Source of the DNA: Variovorax beijingensis
GTDB lineage: Bacteria > Pseudomonadota > Gammaproteobacteria > Burkholderiales > Burkholderiaceae_C
Length of the DNA: 64,000 nt
Reading direction: 5' to 3'
NCBI RefSeq assembly: GCF_003951285.1
Contig: NZ_RXFQ01000002.1
Coordinates: 372,001-436,000 of the forward strand
Shown: piece after piece, positions 6,672 through 16,283 of the stretch
Layout: each line of letters opens with the position of its first letter
Numbering within the stretch: position 1 is the first letter of the stretch
Notes under the pieces: generated by a model
Database searches by the model: none
The model's input: the letters and a program-made list of their open reading frames with translations, nothing else
Told to the model about the DNA's origin: nothing
Program-made: the position numbers and the translations under genes

Positions 6672-9662
6672 TTATGCCTTTTCCACATTGCAGACCGTGG
6701 TCTTGGTCTCTTGCATCATGGTCACGCTGTCGTACCCGTAGGTCGTTGCGGTGTTGATCGCCTCGCCGCGCACCACGGGGGCTGCGCCTGCGGGGTAGTA
6801 GCCGAGCATGTCGACGCCCTGCCAGTGGCCCGAGAAGTGGAACGGCATGAAGACCGTGTCGGGCCCCACGCGTTCGGTCACCAGGGCCTGCACATTGAGC
6901 TTGGCGCCCGTGGGGGTGTGCACCCAGGCGCGCTCGCCGTTGCGAATGCCCTTCTCGGCCGCGACCTTGGGGTTGATCTCGATGAACATCTCCTGCTGCA
7001 GTTCGGCGAGCCAGGGGTTCGAGCGGGTTTCCTCACCGCCGCCTTCATATTCGACCAGCCGGCCCGAGGTCATCACGTACGGGAACTTCTCGGCCACCTT
7101 GTCGGCGATGTTCTTCTGCTGCACGCTCTTGTAGAGCGTGGGCAGGCGCCAGAACGCCATCTTGTCGTCGTGCGTCGGGTACTTGGCCATGAGGTCGGGC
7201 CGGTTGCCGTACAGCGGCTCGCGGTGCTGCGGGATCGCGTCGGGGAAGTTCCAGACCACTGCGCGCGCCTTGGCATTGCCGAAAGGGTGGCAGCCGTGGT
7301 TCTTCATGAACACGCGGATCATGCCGCCCGAGCTGTCGGTCTTCCAGTTCTTGCCTTCGGCCTTGGGCTTCTCGGCCTCGGTGAGTTCGTCCCACCAGCC
7401 CAGCTTCTTGAGCAGCACGTGGTCGAGCTCGGGGTAGCCGGTGGTGATGTCGGCGCCCAGCGAATGCGAGCCATCCTCGGCCAGCAGGTTCTTGCCGTCG
7501 CGCTCCACGCCGAAGTTCGCGCGGAAGTTGCCGCCGCCGTCCATCACGTGCTTGGAGGTGTCGTAGAGGTTCGGCGAGCCGGGGTGCTTGAATTCGGGCG
7601 TGCCGAAGCAGGGCCACGGCAGGCCGAAGTAGTCGCCCGTCATGTCGTAGCCGTTGACCTTGTCCTTGGTCCCGCCCTTGGCCTTGAGCGTGCGCACGTC
7701 GAAGGCGCCCATGTTGCGCATGTGGGCCTGCAGCCGCTCGGGGCTCTGGCCCGTGTAGCCGATGGTCCAGACGCACTTGTTGATCTCGCGCAGGATGTCG
7801 TCGGGCACGGGCTCGTCCATGCCCTTGACCTTCTGCATCTTGTAGTTCTTGCTCAGCTCCTTGCCGAAGCCCAGGCGGTCGGCGAACTGCTGCATGATCA
7901 TGTGGTCGCTGCGGCTTTCCCACAGCGGCTCGATGACCTTCTCGCGCCACTGCAGCGAACGGTTCGACGCCGTGACGGAGCCGCTGGTCTCGAACTGCGT
8001 GCATGCGGGCAGCAGGTAGACGGCGCGGTTCTTGTTGAGATCGTCCGGGTTGCCGGGCATGGCCGCCATGGCCGCGGTGGCCGAAGGATACGGGTCGACC
8101 ACCACGAGCAGGTCGAGCTTGTCCATGGCACGCTTCATCTCGAGGCCGCGGGTCTGCGAGTTGGGTGCATGGCCCCAATAGAACACGCCGCGCAGGTTCG
8201 AGTCCTGGTCGATCAGCTCGTTCTTCTCGAGCACGCCGTCGATCCAGCGCGACACGGTGATGCCGGGCTTGCTCATCATCGCGGGCGAGGCGAAGCGGCC
8301 CTTGATCCATTCGAAGTCGACGCCCCAGGCGGCGGCGAAGTGCTTCCACGAGCCTTCGACGATGCCGTAGTAGCCGGGCAGCGAATCGGGGTTCGGGCCC
8401 ACGTCGGTGGCGCCCTGCACGTTGTCGTGGCCGCGGAAGATGTTGGTGCCGCCGCCCGACTTGCCCACGTTGCCGAGCGCAAGCTGCAGGATGCACGAGG
8501 CCCGCACGATCGCGTTGCCGATGGTGTGCTGCGTCTGGCCCATGCACCACACGATGGTGCCGGGGCGGTTCTCGTTGAGCCAGGTCGCCACCTTGAGCAC
8601 CTGCGCCTCCTTCACGCCACAGGCCTCCTCGACCTTGTCGGGCGTCCACTTGGCCAGCACTTCCTCGCGCACCTTGTCCATGCCGAAGACGCGGTCGTTG
8701 ATGTACTGCTTGTCTTCCCAGCCGTTCTTGAAGATGTGGTGCAGGATGCCGAACAGGAAGGCGATGTCGGAGCCCGAACGGATGCGCACGTACTCGTCGG
8801 CCTTGGCCGCGGTGCGCGTGAAGCGCGGGTCGACCACGATCATCTTGCAGCCATGCTCCTTGGCATGGAGCATGTGCAGCATGCTGACCGGATGGGCTTC
8901 GGCGGCATTGGAGCCGATGTACATCGCCACCTTGGCGCCGCGCATGTCGTTGTACGAATTGGTCATGGCGCCGTAGCCCCATGTGTTCGCGACGCCCGCG
9001 ACCGTGGTCGAGTGGCAGATGCGCGCCTGGTGGTCGCAGTTGTTGCTGCCCCAGAAGCTCACGAACTTGCGCAGCAGGTACGACTGCTCGTTGCTGTGCT
9101 TGGACGAACCGATCCAGTAGACCGAATCGGGCCCGCTGGCCTGGCGCAGGTCCTTCAGCTTGGCGGTGATCTCGTCGAGCGCGGTGTCCCAGCTGATGCG
9201 TTCGTACTTGCCGTTGACCAGCTTCATCGGATAGCGCAGCCGGTATTCGCCGTGGCCGTGCTCGCGCAGCGCGGCGCCCTTGGCGCAATGCGCGCCAAGG
9301 TTGATCGGCGAATCGAACACCGGCTCCTGGCGCACCCAGACGCCGTTCTCGACCACCGCATCGGAGGCGCAGCCGACCGAGCAGTGGGAGCACACGGTGC
9401 GCCTGATCTCGACCTTGCCGGCGCCTACCGCTGTGGGCCGCGCTTCGCCGGCCGCTTCGGCCTTGCGCATCAGCGTGAGCTGGCCCGCGGCCAGGCCCAC
9501 GCCGACGCCGAGCCCGGAGCGCCGCAGGAAGGCACGCCGGTCCATGGTGGGCAGCGCACCCGAAAGGCCGCGCCGCAGGCTGTGGATGAACGGGGAGGAC
9601 GACTCGCGCTCCCCTTGCCGCGAGACATTGTTCGCGGGGACTGTTTTCTTGGTCAGCAACAT
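6672..9662 (-). CDS. fdnG: Formate dehydrogenase alpha subunit, Tat-exported, cysteine type
   Basis: The 996-residue catalytic subunit oxidises formate at a molybdenum (or tungsten) bis-MGD centre. A twin-arginine signal, DRRAFLRRSG, begins at residue 41 and predicts periplasmic export. Cys-91, Cys-94, Cys-98 and Cys-126 are placed to bind the N-terminal [4Fe-4S] cluster. The active-site position is Cys-216, in ARICHSTTVAG, where E. coli FdnG has selenocysteine; no in-frame TGA is present, so no selenocysteine machinery is needed. C-terminal molydopterin dinucleotide-binding motifs are consistent with the family. It is preceded by the small Tat-signal gene and followed by the beta subunit. 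Confidence 0.95.
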   Translation of the reverse strand: MLLTKKTVPANNVSRQGERESSSPFIHSLRRGLSGALPTMDRRAFLRRSGLGVGVGLAAGQLTLMRKAEAAGEARPTAVGAGKVEIRRTVCSHCSVGCASDAVVENGVWVRQEPVFDSPINLGAHCAKGAALREHGHGEYRLRYPMKLVNGKYERISWDTALDEITAKLKDLRQASGPDSVYWIGSSKHSNEQSYLLRKFVSFWGSNNCDHQARICHSTTVAGVANTWGYGAMTNSYNDMRGAKVAMYIGSNAAEAHPVSMLHMLHAKEHGCKMIVVDPRFTRTAAKADEYVRIRSGSDIAFLFGILHHIFKNGWEDKQYINDRVFGMDKVREEVLAKWTPDKVEEACGVKEAQVLKVATWLNENRPGTIVWCMGQTQHTIGNAIVRASCILQLALGNVGKSGGGTNIFRGHDNVQGATDVGPNPDSLPGYYGIVEGSWKHFAAAWGVDFEWIKGRFASPAMMSKPGITVSRWIDGVLEKNELIDQDSNLRGVFYWGHAPNSQTRGLEMKRAMDKLDLLVVVDPYPSATAAMAAMPGNPDDLNKNRAVYLLPACTQFETSGSVTASNRSLQWREKVIEPLWESRSDHMIMQQFADRLGFGKELSKNYKMQKVKGMDEPVPDDILREINKCVWTIGYTGQSPERLQAHMRNMGAFDVRTLKAKGGTKDKVNGYDMTGDYFGLPWPCFGTPEFKHPGSPNLYDTSKHVMDGGGNFRANFGVERDGKNLLAEDGSHSLGADITTGYPELDHVLLKKLGWWDELTEAEKPKAEGKNWKTDSSGGMIRVFMKNHGCHPFGNAKARAVVWNFPDAIPQHREPLYGNRPDLMAKYPTHDDKMAFWRLPTLYKSVQQKNIADKVAEKFPYVMTSGRLVEYEGGGEETRSNPWLAELQQEMFIEINPKVAAEKGIRNGERAWVHTPTGAKLNVQALVTERVGPDTVFMPFHFSGHWQGVDMLGYYPAGAAPVVRGEAINTATTYGYDSVTMMQETKTTVCNVEKA

Positions 9663-9677
9663 CTTGGACCTTCCGCT

Positions 9678-9908
9678 TCAGGCCGAAGCGGTCTTGTAAT
9701 AGCGCTTGACGTGTTCGCTCAGCGAATAGCCGCCGCCTTTTTCAGGCGCGGGCTTCGCCGCGGGCGCAACGGCCTCGACGGCCGCGGGGGCCGGCGCGAC
9801 CTTGGGGAGCACCGAAACCGCGGCAACCGCGGCACCGGCGCCGGCGGCACCTATAAAGAAACCTCGACGCGAGGCCGGCTTGGTGCCGGCCGCTTGGCTG
9901 TCCTGCAT
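9678..9908 (-). CDS. Small twin-arginine-signal protein of formate dehydrogenase loci
   Basis: The 76-residue product starts at an ATG with GGAG nine bases upstream; a longer frame from further upstream lacks such a site. Residues 11-35 (ASRRGFFIGAAGAGAAVAAV) form a Tat-like signal, followed by an Ala/Pro-rich linker and a short C-terminal motif (SLSEHVKRYYKTA). This matches the small 'formate dehydrogenase region Tat target' proteins found just upstream of alpha-subunit genes in proteobacteria. Their role is not established; association with the exported enzyme is likely from the conserved linkage. Confidence 0.85.
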   Translation of the reverse strand: MQDSQAAGTKPASRRGFFIGAAGAGAAVAAVSVLPKVAPAPAAVEAVAPAAKPAPEKGGGYSLSEHVKRYYKTASA

Positions 9909-10018
9909 GTGATCTCCAGGAGTGGCTGGGGGGCAAACCAGATATGAACCGATTTGCATACATCTGGATACTAGTCGAGACCCTTATTCCCGACAATCGA
10001 ACTCTTCCTTTGAAACGA

Positions 10019-10636
10019 TCAACCGAGCATGTCGAAGCCCTGGACCTCGACCTCGGCGAAGGCCCGGGTGAAGCCGGCCAGCGACGCATAGAAATGCGCC
10101 TTCGGATGTTGGGCCACCGCATCGCACAGCGTCGGCAGCCACGACTGCAGGTGGGTGGCAAAAAAAGCCTGCTGCTGCGCGAGGTTGGCCACCGCCGCGT
10201 CGTCGCCCGCAATAAGGTAGCGCATTACCTCGAACAGGCAGGCAACATGGTCTTCGCTCTCGGACACGGCCTCGCCACGCGCGAGCCCCAGCCGGGCCAG
10301 GTCGGTGCGCAACTGCGCCAGCGGCTTGTCGTTGAGAAAGCCGCTCAGGTAGTGCGAACCGAACAGGTAGATCTCGGGCTTGCCCATGCCGCCGAAGAGC
10401 GCGTCGTACTCGGCATGCACCGCGGCCGCATCGGTGCCGCGCGCCGCGCCGACCAGCTGCCGCCAGGGCTCCTCGAGGAAGGCGCCGGCCGCGGGCGCCT
10501 CGGTCGGCGCCACGCCGAAGGCGCCAAGCAGGTCGGCGTCGGGCGCCGCATACCAGAGGCGCGCGAGCAGGCCGTAGACCTCGGCGCGCGCAATTTCCTC
10601 GTCGAGGGCAGAGGTCATCGGAGGGAACTGGCTCAT
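10019..10636 (-). CDS. TorD/DmsD-family molybdoenzyme chaperone
   Basis: The 205-residue helical protein has the TorD-family layout and the signature region EYDALFGGMGKPEIYLFGSHYLSGF at about residues 78-100, shown here in part as ALFGGMGKPE and YLFGSHYLSG. Such chaperones bind the Tat signal or apo-form of a molybdoenzyme until cofactor insertion; the neighbouring alpha subunit is the obvious client. Its ATG overlaps the stop of the polyferredoxin gene (ATGA). About 110 bases without a gene follow before the small Tat-signal gene; a separate promoter there is possible, but I cannot assign its boxes. Confidence 0.85.
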   Translation of the reverse strand: MSQFPPMTSALDEEIARAEVYGLLARLWYAAPDADLLGAFGVAPTEAPAAGAFLEEPWRQLVGAARGTDAAAVHAEYDALFGGMGKPEIYLFGSHYLSGFLNDKPLAQLRTDLARLGLARGEAVSESEDHVACLFEVMRYLIAGDDAAVANLAQQQAFFATHLQSWLPTLCDAVAQHPKAHFYASLAGFTRAFAEVEVQGFDMLG

Positions 10637-12771
10637 AGCTGCGTGATCTTCATTTCGTTCTGTGCGCTGTACAGGTCGATCACCCGGCAGTCGCTGCACA
10701 TCTTGAGCCGCTCGAGCGCCTCGCCCTGGAACATGGCGTGGCCCGCGAGCCTGCCGAGCATCGCCTCGATGGCCTTCTGCGTTCCGAACGGCTTGCTGCA
10801 GCGGATGCAGGCCCAGGGCTTGGCCTCGTTGAGCACCACGGGCTGCTTGCGCTCAGGCGCGGCCAGGAGGCGCGGCACCAGCGCAATCGCGTTCTCGGGG
10901 CAGGTGGCTGCGCACAGCCCGCACTGCACGCAGTTCTTCTCGATGAAGCGCAGCTGCGGCGCATTCTGGTTGTCCTGCAGCGCGCTGGCGGGGCAGGCGC
11001 TCACGCAGGCCAGGCACAGCGTGCAGCTGTCCTTGTTCACCGTGACCGCGCCGAAGGGCGAACCGGCGGGCAGCGCAATTTCAAGCGGTGCGGCGGCATC
11101 GTCAGGCGCCGCCGAAAGCGCGGGTGCCTGCGCCATCAGGTGGTCGAGCGTCATCTCGAGCGTGCCGCGCTTCTCGGCGCCCACGGCGAAGCGCGCCGCG
11201 GTGGCGGGCACGCGCTGGCGCGTGGCGCGCAGGCCGGCCAGGGCCGCATCGAGCGCGGCCGGCGTACCGGCCTCGACCAGGTGGAAATGCGTGCCGGTGT
11301 AGCCCAGGCCCGCGAGCAGCGCCTGCGCGACGGCCATCTGCTTCTTCAGCGCATCGAGGTACTGCGGCGCTTCCTCGCCGGTGGAGAGCACGGCCACCTG
11401 CGAGGCGCCGAAGGCGATGGCGCTGAGCCACAGGTCGATGCCGGTGCTCGCGACATGCATCAGCGCCACCGGCAGCACATGCGCGGGCACGCCGCCAAGG
11501 CCGTCGCGCTTGCCGCGTCCCAGCTGGGCCGCGCGGCCGAGCTGTTCGACCAGCGCCTGCCCGCCTTCTTCGTTGTGCAGCAGCACCGTGGCGTCGCGGC
11601 CGCCGGCGCCAAGATAGGTGGCCAGCAGCGTGCGCAGCTTGCGCCCCTGGTCGGGCGTGCGCGGGTAGGTGTAGCCCAGCGCGCCGGTCGGGCACACGGT
11701 GGTGCAGGCGCCGCAGCCCACGCACAGCTGCGGATTCACGACGATGCGCTGGCGCTCCTTGTCGCTGGAGATGGCATGCGCCGAGCAGACCTCGACACAG
11801 GCGTTGCAGCCCACCACTTCGTTGCGGCTGTGGGCGCAGAGCTTCTGCTTGTAGTCGAAGAACTTCGGCTTCTCGAACTCGCCCACCAGCTCGCGCAGGC
11901 GCAGCAGGGTCGACAGGCCTTCGGCATGCGCGAGCCCGTCCGCCAGGTGGAAATAACCTTGCGGCGGCGCATGCCAGTCGATCAGTGCGTTCGCGCCCAG
12001 GTCGAGCACCAGGTCGAACTCGGCATCGAGCGCCTCGGGCGCGCGGCCGAAATGGATGGCGCCGGCCACGCTGCAGGCTTTTTCGCAGTCGCGGTGCGAA
12101 GTGCACTTCGCCAGGTCGATCTGGTAGTCGAGCCCGATCGCCTGCTCGGGACAGGCGCCGAGGCACGCATTGCAGCGCGTGCACAGGTCGAGGTCGATGG
12201 GGTTGTCACGCGTCCACTGCAGCGAGAAAGCACCGAGCCAGCCGGTGAGCGATGCGATGCGCCCCGCCATCACGGGCCAGCGGCGTTCCTGCGCGCCGCC
12301 GGCGGCGCCCGGGCCGGTGGAAAAGATCGACACCTGCAGCGAATCGGCCACCAGCGCCGCGGCTTTCTCGGCCGCGTCGAGCGGGCCGACGATCAGGAGC
12401 CGGCCCTGGCTCGCGTAGCTCACGGTCGAGACCGGATCGGGCTCGGGCAGATGGGCCACGGCCAGCAGCGCGGCGATCTTGGGGCTGGCGCTCTTGGCGT
12501 CGCGGCTCCAGCCGCCGGTTTCACGGATGTTCACGAAGCGGATCGGCGAGGTCGCGCCTTCGGTCTGTTCGGCCAGCTCGGTGAACAGCCGGCGCTCCTG
12601 CGTGCAGGCGACCACCACCTCGTCGCCCGAGCGGATGGCGCGCTGGAAAGCCGGCGCCTCGCGGCGGCACAGGGTCGAATGAAGGGGCAGCGACTCAGCC
12701 AGCGCCGCGCCGAGCGTCTTCGGCTCGAGCGGCATCGTCTGGTTGCAGTCGCAGATCAGCGTTGTGGTCAT
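10633..12771 (-). CDS. Multi-cluster 4Fe-4S protein of formate dehydrogenase loci
   Basis: The 712-residue cytoplasmic-looking protein carries at least five cysteine-rich cluster sites: CTRCNACLGACP, CTSHRDCEKAC, CNACVEVC, CVGCGACTTVCPTG, CTLCLACVSACPAS and CVQCGLCAATCPEN. A C-terminal CIRC with a later CSDC could bind another cluster or zinc. It begins MTTTLICDCN, and this start lies 77 bases inside the DUF3306 gene. The family recurs with membrane formate dehydrogenases of betaproteobacteria but its exact role is not settled. Candidate roles are an electron-transfer partner or a maturation factor. No signal peptide is seen. Confidence 0.82.
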   Translation of the reverse strand: MTTTLICDCNQTMPLEPKTLGAALAESLPLHSTLCRREAPAFQRAIRSGDEVVVACTQERRLFTELAEQTEGATSPIRFVNIRETGGWSRDAKSASPKIAALLAVAHLPEPDPVSTVSYASQGRLLIVGPLDAAEKAAALVADSLQVSIFSTGPGAAGGAQERRWPVMAGRIASLTGWLGAFSLQWTRDNPIDLDLCTRCNACLGACPEQAIGLDYQIDLAKCTSHRDCEKACSVAGAIHFGRAPEALDAEFDLVLDLGANALIDWHAPPQGYFHLADGLAHAEGLSTLLRLRELVGEFEKPKFFDYKQKLCAHSRNEVVGCNACVEVCSAHAISSDKERQRIVVNPQLCVGCGACTTVCPTGALGYTYPRTPDQGRKLRTLLATYLGAGGRDATVLLHNEEGGQALVEQLGRAAQLGRGKRDGLGGVPAHVLPVALMHVASTGIDLWLSAIAFGASQVAVLSTGEEAPQYLDALKKQMAVAQALLAGLGYTGTHFHLVEAGTPAALDAALAGLRATRQRVPATAARFAVGAEKRGTLEMTLDHLMAQAPALSAAPDDAAAPLEIALPAGSPFGAVTVNKDSCTLCLACVSACPASALQDNQNAPQLRFIEKNCVQCGLCAATCPENAIALVPRLLAAPERKQPVVLNEAKPWACIRCSKPFGTQKAIEAMLGRLAGHAMFQGEALERLKMCSDCRVIDLYSAQNEMKITQL

Positions 12772-13348
12772 CGGTCTTCTGGCTTGCGGGCTGCACGTTT
12801 GCAACCTGCTGGCTGGGGAGGAATTCCTCCGGAGGCTCGGACTGTGCCACGTCCGGCGGCGTGGCGGCTTGCGGGGTTTCCGCGGGTGCGCCGGGTTCCT
12901 GCTGCACCTCGGCTTCTTCCTCGTGCTCGAACAGCCTGAGGAACTTGGCGCTGGCCATCTGGCGCAGCACGCTGTCGGGGATCGGCGTCGATTGGGAGTA
13001 GTCGTCGACGTAAGTGTCCATGCCGTCCATCACATTGAACTGCGGGTCGGCAAAGAGCTTTCTGAAAGCAGTGTTTTTTACCTCGGGCGCGACGTTCCTG
13101 GCCATGAAGGGCCGGAAGTCGGACTCGGGCGTGAGCGCCTGTGCTTCGGCGAGCGTGGGCGGGGGTATTTCCCCTTGCGCTTCGGAGGAAGGGCCGGCTG
13201 CGGGGTCAGCAGCCGCGGGAAGAGGCGCTGCGGTATCGATGCGCGCTACGGCCACCTCTTCCACCTTTTGCACGGCGGGAGGGGGCGGCACCTCTTCGCG
13301 CGCCTCCTGCTTGCGCCGCGACCAGCGGCCGAAGAAATTCTCAGACAT
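12695..13348 (-). CDS. DUF3306 protein
   Basis: The 217-residue protein begins MSENFFGRWSRRKQEA, the usual DUF3306 opening, followed by an Ala/Pro-rich linker and the conserved core (SDFRPFMARNV, KLFADPQFNVMDGMDTYVDDYS) around residues 75-135. The C-terminal third is acidic and low in complexity. Its ATG overlaps the stop of the DUF3305 gene, and its last 77 bases overlap the polyferredoxin gene in another frame. The biochemical role is unknown; it belongs with formate dehydrogenase assembly by strict linkage. Confidence 0.85.
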   Translation of the reverse strand: MSENFFGRWSRRKQEAREEVPPPPAVQKVEEVAVARIDTAAPLPAAADPAAGPSSEAQGEIPPPTLAEAQALTPESDFRPFMARNVAPEVKNTAFRKLFADPQFNVMDGMDTYVDDYSQSTPIPDSVLRQMASAKFLRLFEHEEEAEVQQEPGAPAETPQAATPPDVAQSEPPEEFLPSQQVANVQPASQKTDDHNADLRLQPDDAARAEDARRGAG

Positions 13349-13886
13349 CGCCCGCTCCACGTCCGCGCTTCTTCTCGGTCGACACGCTGGCCGCATTGCC
13401 GAAGCGGTCGACCAGGGGGCGGAAACTCTCGGGCCGCTTGCGGCGCTTGGGCTCGATCACGTAATGCGCCTGCACGAAGCTGCGCATCCACTCGATCACC
13501 TCTTCGGGCGCGGGCACCTGCTCCACCGTTTCCTGCGCGTCGAGCCAGCGGCCGGCCTCGTTGTAGCTGAGGCTCACCACCACCGGCCGCGCGATCGGCT
13601 CGTCGGCGACGGTGGGCTCTTCTTCCATGCGCCAGAGCACGAACCAGCAGGGCGCGGGCGTGGTGGCGTTCAGGTGGTAGCCCTCCACGTCGTCGCGGAA
13701 CAGCTCGGCCTTGAAGCCCGGGTGCAGCCAGCGCTGCGCGCTCCCGTTCGCCTCGAGCAGGCGCGGCTCGGTGCCGAAGCCGGGCTGGTCGGGGCCGACG
13801 CTTTCGAGGATCCAGCGCCAAGATTGCCAACGGCTGTCGACGCGCTCGCGGCGCATCACGACGGCAACATCGATGGAAGGATTCAT
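13341..13886 (-). CDS. DUF3305 protein
   Basis: The 181-residue protein starts MNPSIDVAVVMRRERVDSRW and contains the DUF3305 pattern (DSRWQSWRW, LHPGFKAELFRDDVEGYHLN, PCWFVLWRM). It is first in the membrane formate dehydrogenase block, eight bases overlapping DUF3306. An upstream extension in the same frame begins before the ATG but has no better ribosome site. The function is unknown; the conserved pairing with DUF3306 and the polyferredoxin suggests joint action in assembly of the enzyme. Confidence 0.85.
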   Translation of the reverse strand: MNPSIDVAVVMRRERVDSRWQSWRWILESVGPDQPGFGTEPRLLEANGSAQRWLHPGFKAELFRDDVEGYHLNATTPAPCWFVLWRMEEEPTVADEPIARPVVVSLSYNEAGRWLDAQETVEQVPAPEEVIEWMRSFVQAHYVIEPKRRKRPESFRPLVDRFGNAASVSTEKKRGRGAGDV

Positions 13887-13929
13887 GCGGCGATCGTAGC
13901 GCCGCCGCATGCCGCTTTCGCGCCGAGGG

Positions 13930-14711
<782 letters not shown>

Positions 14712-14715
<4 letters not shown>

Positions 14716-15461
14716 GGCTTGCCGAAACCGTGGCGCGCGAGCACCTCGCGCGCGGCCTCGCTGGAAAGAAAGGCCACGAAGTCGCCGGCCAGCGTTTTCT
14801 GGCGGCTTTCGGCGACCACCGCGACCGGGTAGGTCACCGGCATGGCGGCCGTTGGCGCGAAGGCGACCCGGACCTTCTGGCTCATCACGGCCGCATCGGT
14901 GCGGTAGACGAAACCGGCCTCGACCTCGCCGCGGGCCACGTAGTCGAGCACCTGGCGCACGCTGTCGGCCTGCACGAACTTCGGCTCGAGCAGGCTCCAG
15001 AGCCCCGCGCCTTCCAGCACCTGCCGCGTGTAGCGGCCGACCGGCACGGTGGCGGTCTTGCCCACGGCAATTTTCCGGATGCCCGCGCCGGCCAGGTCCT
15101 GCAGCGATTGGACGCCGACCGCGCCCCTGGCCGGTTCGATCAGCACCAGGGCGTTGCTCGCGAAGTTGCGGCGCGTGGCCGCATCGATGAGCTTCTGCTC
15201 GGCGGCACGGCCCATCGTCTCCTGGTCGGCGCTCGCGAACACGTCGACCGGGGCGCCCTGTCCGATCTGCTGCAGCAGCACGCCCGAGGCCGCGAAATTG
15301 AAGCGCACCGTGGCGCCCGGCTTCGCGGCCTCGAACTTCGGCCCCAGTTCCTTGAACGCGTCCGTCAGGCTGGCGGCCGCGGACACGGTGATCTGCTGGG
15401 CCGCCGCACCGAGCGGCAGCGCCATCGCCAGGACAAGAAACAGGAGGTGGAACGCGCGCAT
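14712..15461 (-). CDS. modA: Molybdate ABC transporter periplasmic binding protein
   Basis: This 249-residue protein has a signal peptide (MRAFHLLFLVLAMALPLGAAA) and mature N-terminus QITVSAAASLTDAF, the classical ModA opening. Ligand-binding motifs include NFAASGVLLQQI, GAPVDVFASAD and a tyrosine in VYRTDA. It captures molybdate (or tungstate) in the periplasm and delivers it to ModB. It lies 28 bases after modB and overlaps modC by four bases. Confidence 0.95.
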
Positions 15462-15489
15462 GTGGGTCTGGAGGTTGGGATCGGGCCGG

Positions 15490-16173
15490 TCAGCGCAGCG
15501 AGAAGAAGCGGTTCGACAGCACCAGCACGGTGACCGACAGCAGCGAAGTCACCAGCACCAGCAGCAGCGCCAGGTCGTCGTGGCCGGCCTGCACCGCGTC
15601 GTAGATAGCCATCGACAGGGTCTGGGTCTGCTGCGGAATGGAGCCCGCCACCATCAGCGAGGCGCCGAATTCGCCCATGGCCCGCGCGAACGCGAGCAGC
15701 GTGCCGGCCAGGATGCCGGGCCAGGCCAGCGGCAGCGTCACGCGCAGGAACACCGAGAACGGCGACTGGCGCAGCGTGCTGGCGGCGGCTTCGAGCGAGC
15801 GGTCCACGCCCGCGAAGGCGGCGCTGGCCGACTTCAGCACCAGCGGCAGCGCCACCACGGCCGACGCCACCACGGCGCCATGCCAGCTGAAGATGATGCT
15901 GTAGTCGAGGTGCTCGCGCAGCCAGCTGCCGAGCGGGCTGTGGCGCCCCGCCGCCACCAGGATGGCGTAGCCGATGACCGTGGGCGGCAGCACCAGCGGC
16001 AGCATGAACACCGCCTCGAGCACCGTATGGCCCGGAAAGCGCTTGCGCGCGAACACCCAGCCCAGCGCCACGCCGGCCACGAGCGCCAGCAGGGTCGCGA
16101 CCGCGGCCACCTTGAGCGACAGCACCAGCGGGAACCAGTCGGCCGAGGCGATGAGGGTGTTCGTCGTATTCAT
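15490..16173 (-). CDS. modB: Molybdate ABC transporter permease
   Basis: The 227-residue permease has about five hydrophobic helices and the EAA-loop region (EAASTLRQSPFSVFLRVTLP, GEFGASLMVAG) typical of ModB. It forms the membrane channel with ModC. I chose ATG 16171-16173 (MNTTNTLIASADW), which has no good ribosome site; a longer frame starts earlier. The start codon lies inside a ModE-box-like palindrome, so the message may be leaderless. Order modB-modA-modC differs from the E. coli modABC order. Confidence 0.92.
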   Translation of the reverse strand: MNTTNTLIASADWFPLVLSLKVAAVATLLALVAGVALGWVFARKRFPGHTVLEAVFMLPLVLPPTVIGYAILVAAGRHSPLGSWLREHLDYSIIFSWHGAVVASAVVALPLVLKSASAAFAGVDRSLEAAASTLRQSPFSVFLRVTLPLAWPGILAGTLLAFARAMGEFGASLMVAGSIPQQTQTLSMAIYDAVQAGHDDLALLLVLVTSLLSVTVLVLSNRFFSLR

Positions 16174-16185
16174 GAAGATACAACG
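16162..16185 (-). promoter_or_regulatory. Candidate ModE operator overlapping the modB start
   Basis: On the minus strand the sequence reads CGTTGTAT, eight bases, ATACGACG: an 8-8-8 dyad with 7 of 8 arm positions paired. The E. coli modA ModE box has the same 24-base layout (CGTTATAT, eight bases, ACATAACG). It covers the modB start codon and a possible -10 (TTGTAT), so a bound regulator would block transcription. Inference from pattern only. Confidence 0.5.
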
Positions 16186-16250
16186 CAATTGTTGCACGAA
16201 CGGACGCTCTCCTCTAAGGAGCGTGCGTGGCGGGTGCGGGAGGATGGCGC

Positions 16251-16272
16251 CGATATCCCTTGGGATACAGCG
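16251..16272. promoter_or_regulatory. Second dyad in the modE-modB gap
   Basis: CGATATCCC-TT-GGGATACAG contains a near-perfect inverted repeat (TATCCC/GGGATA). It lies about 80 bases upstream of modB and 12 bases past the modE stop. It may be a second regulator site or part of a transcript-end structure. Only the symmetry supports it. Confidence 0.3.
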
Positions 16273-16283
16273 CGGGGATCAGG

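Noticed and set aside
6672..9662. A selenocysteine formate dehydrogenase
   Set aside because: The active-site codon encodes Cys-216 and no in-frame TGA or SECIS-like hairpin is seen.
5997..9947. A 1316-codon open frame on the plus strand
   Set aside because: It is antisense to the formate dehydrogenase alpha and beta genes, and its His/Arg/Ala-rich composition is the usual mirror of GC-rich codons.
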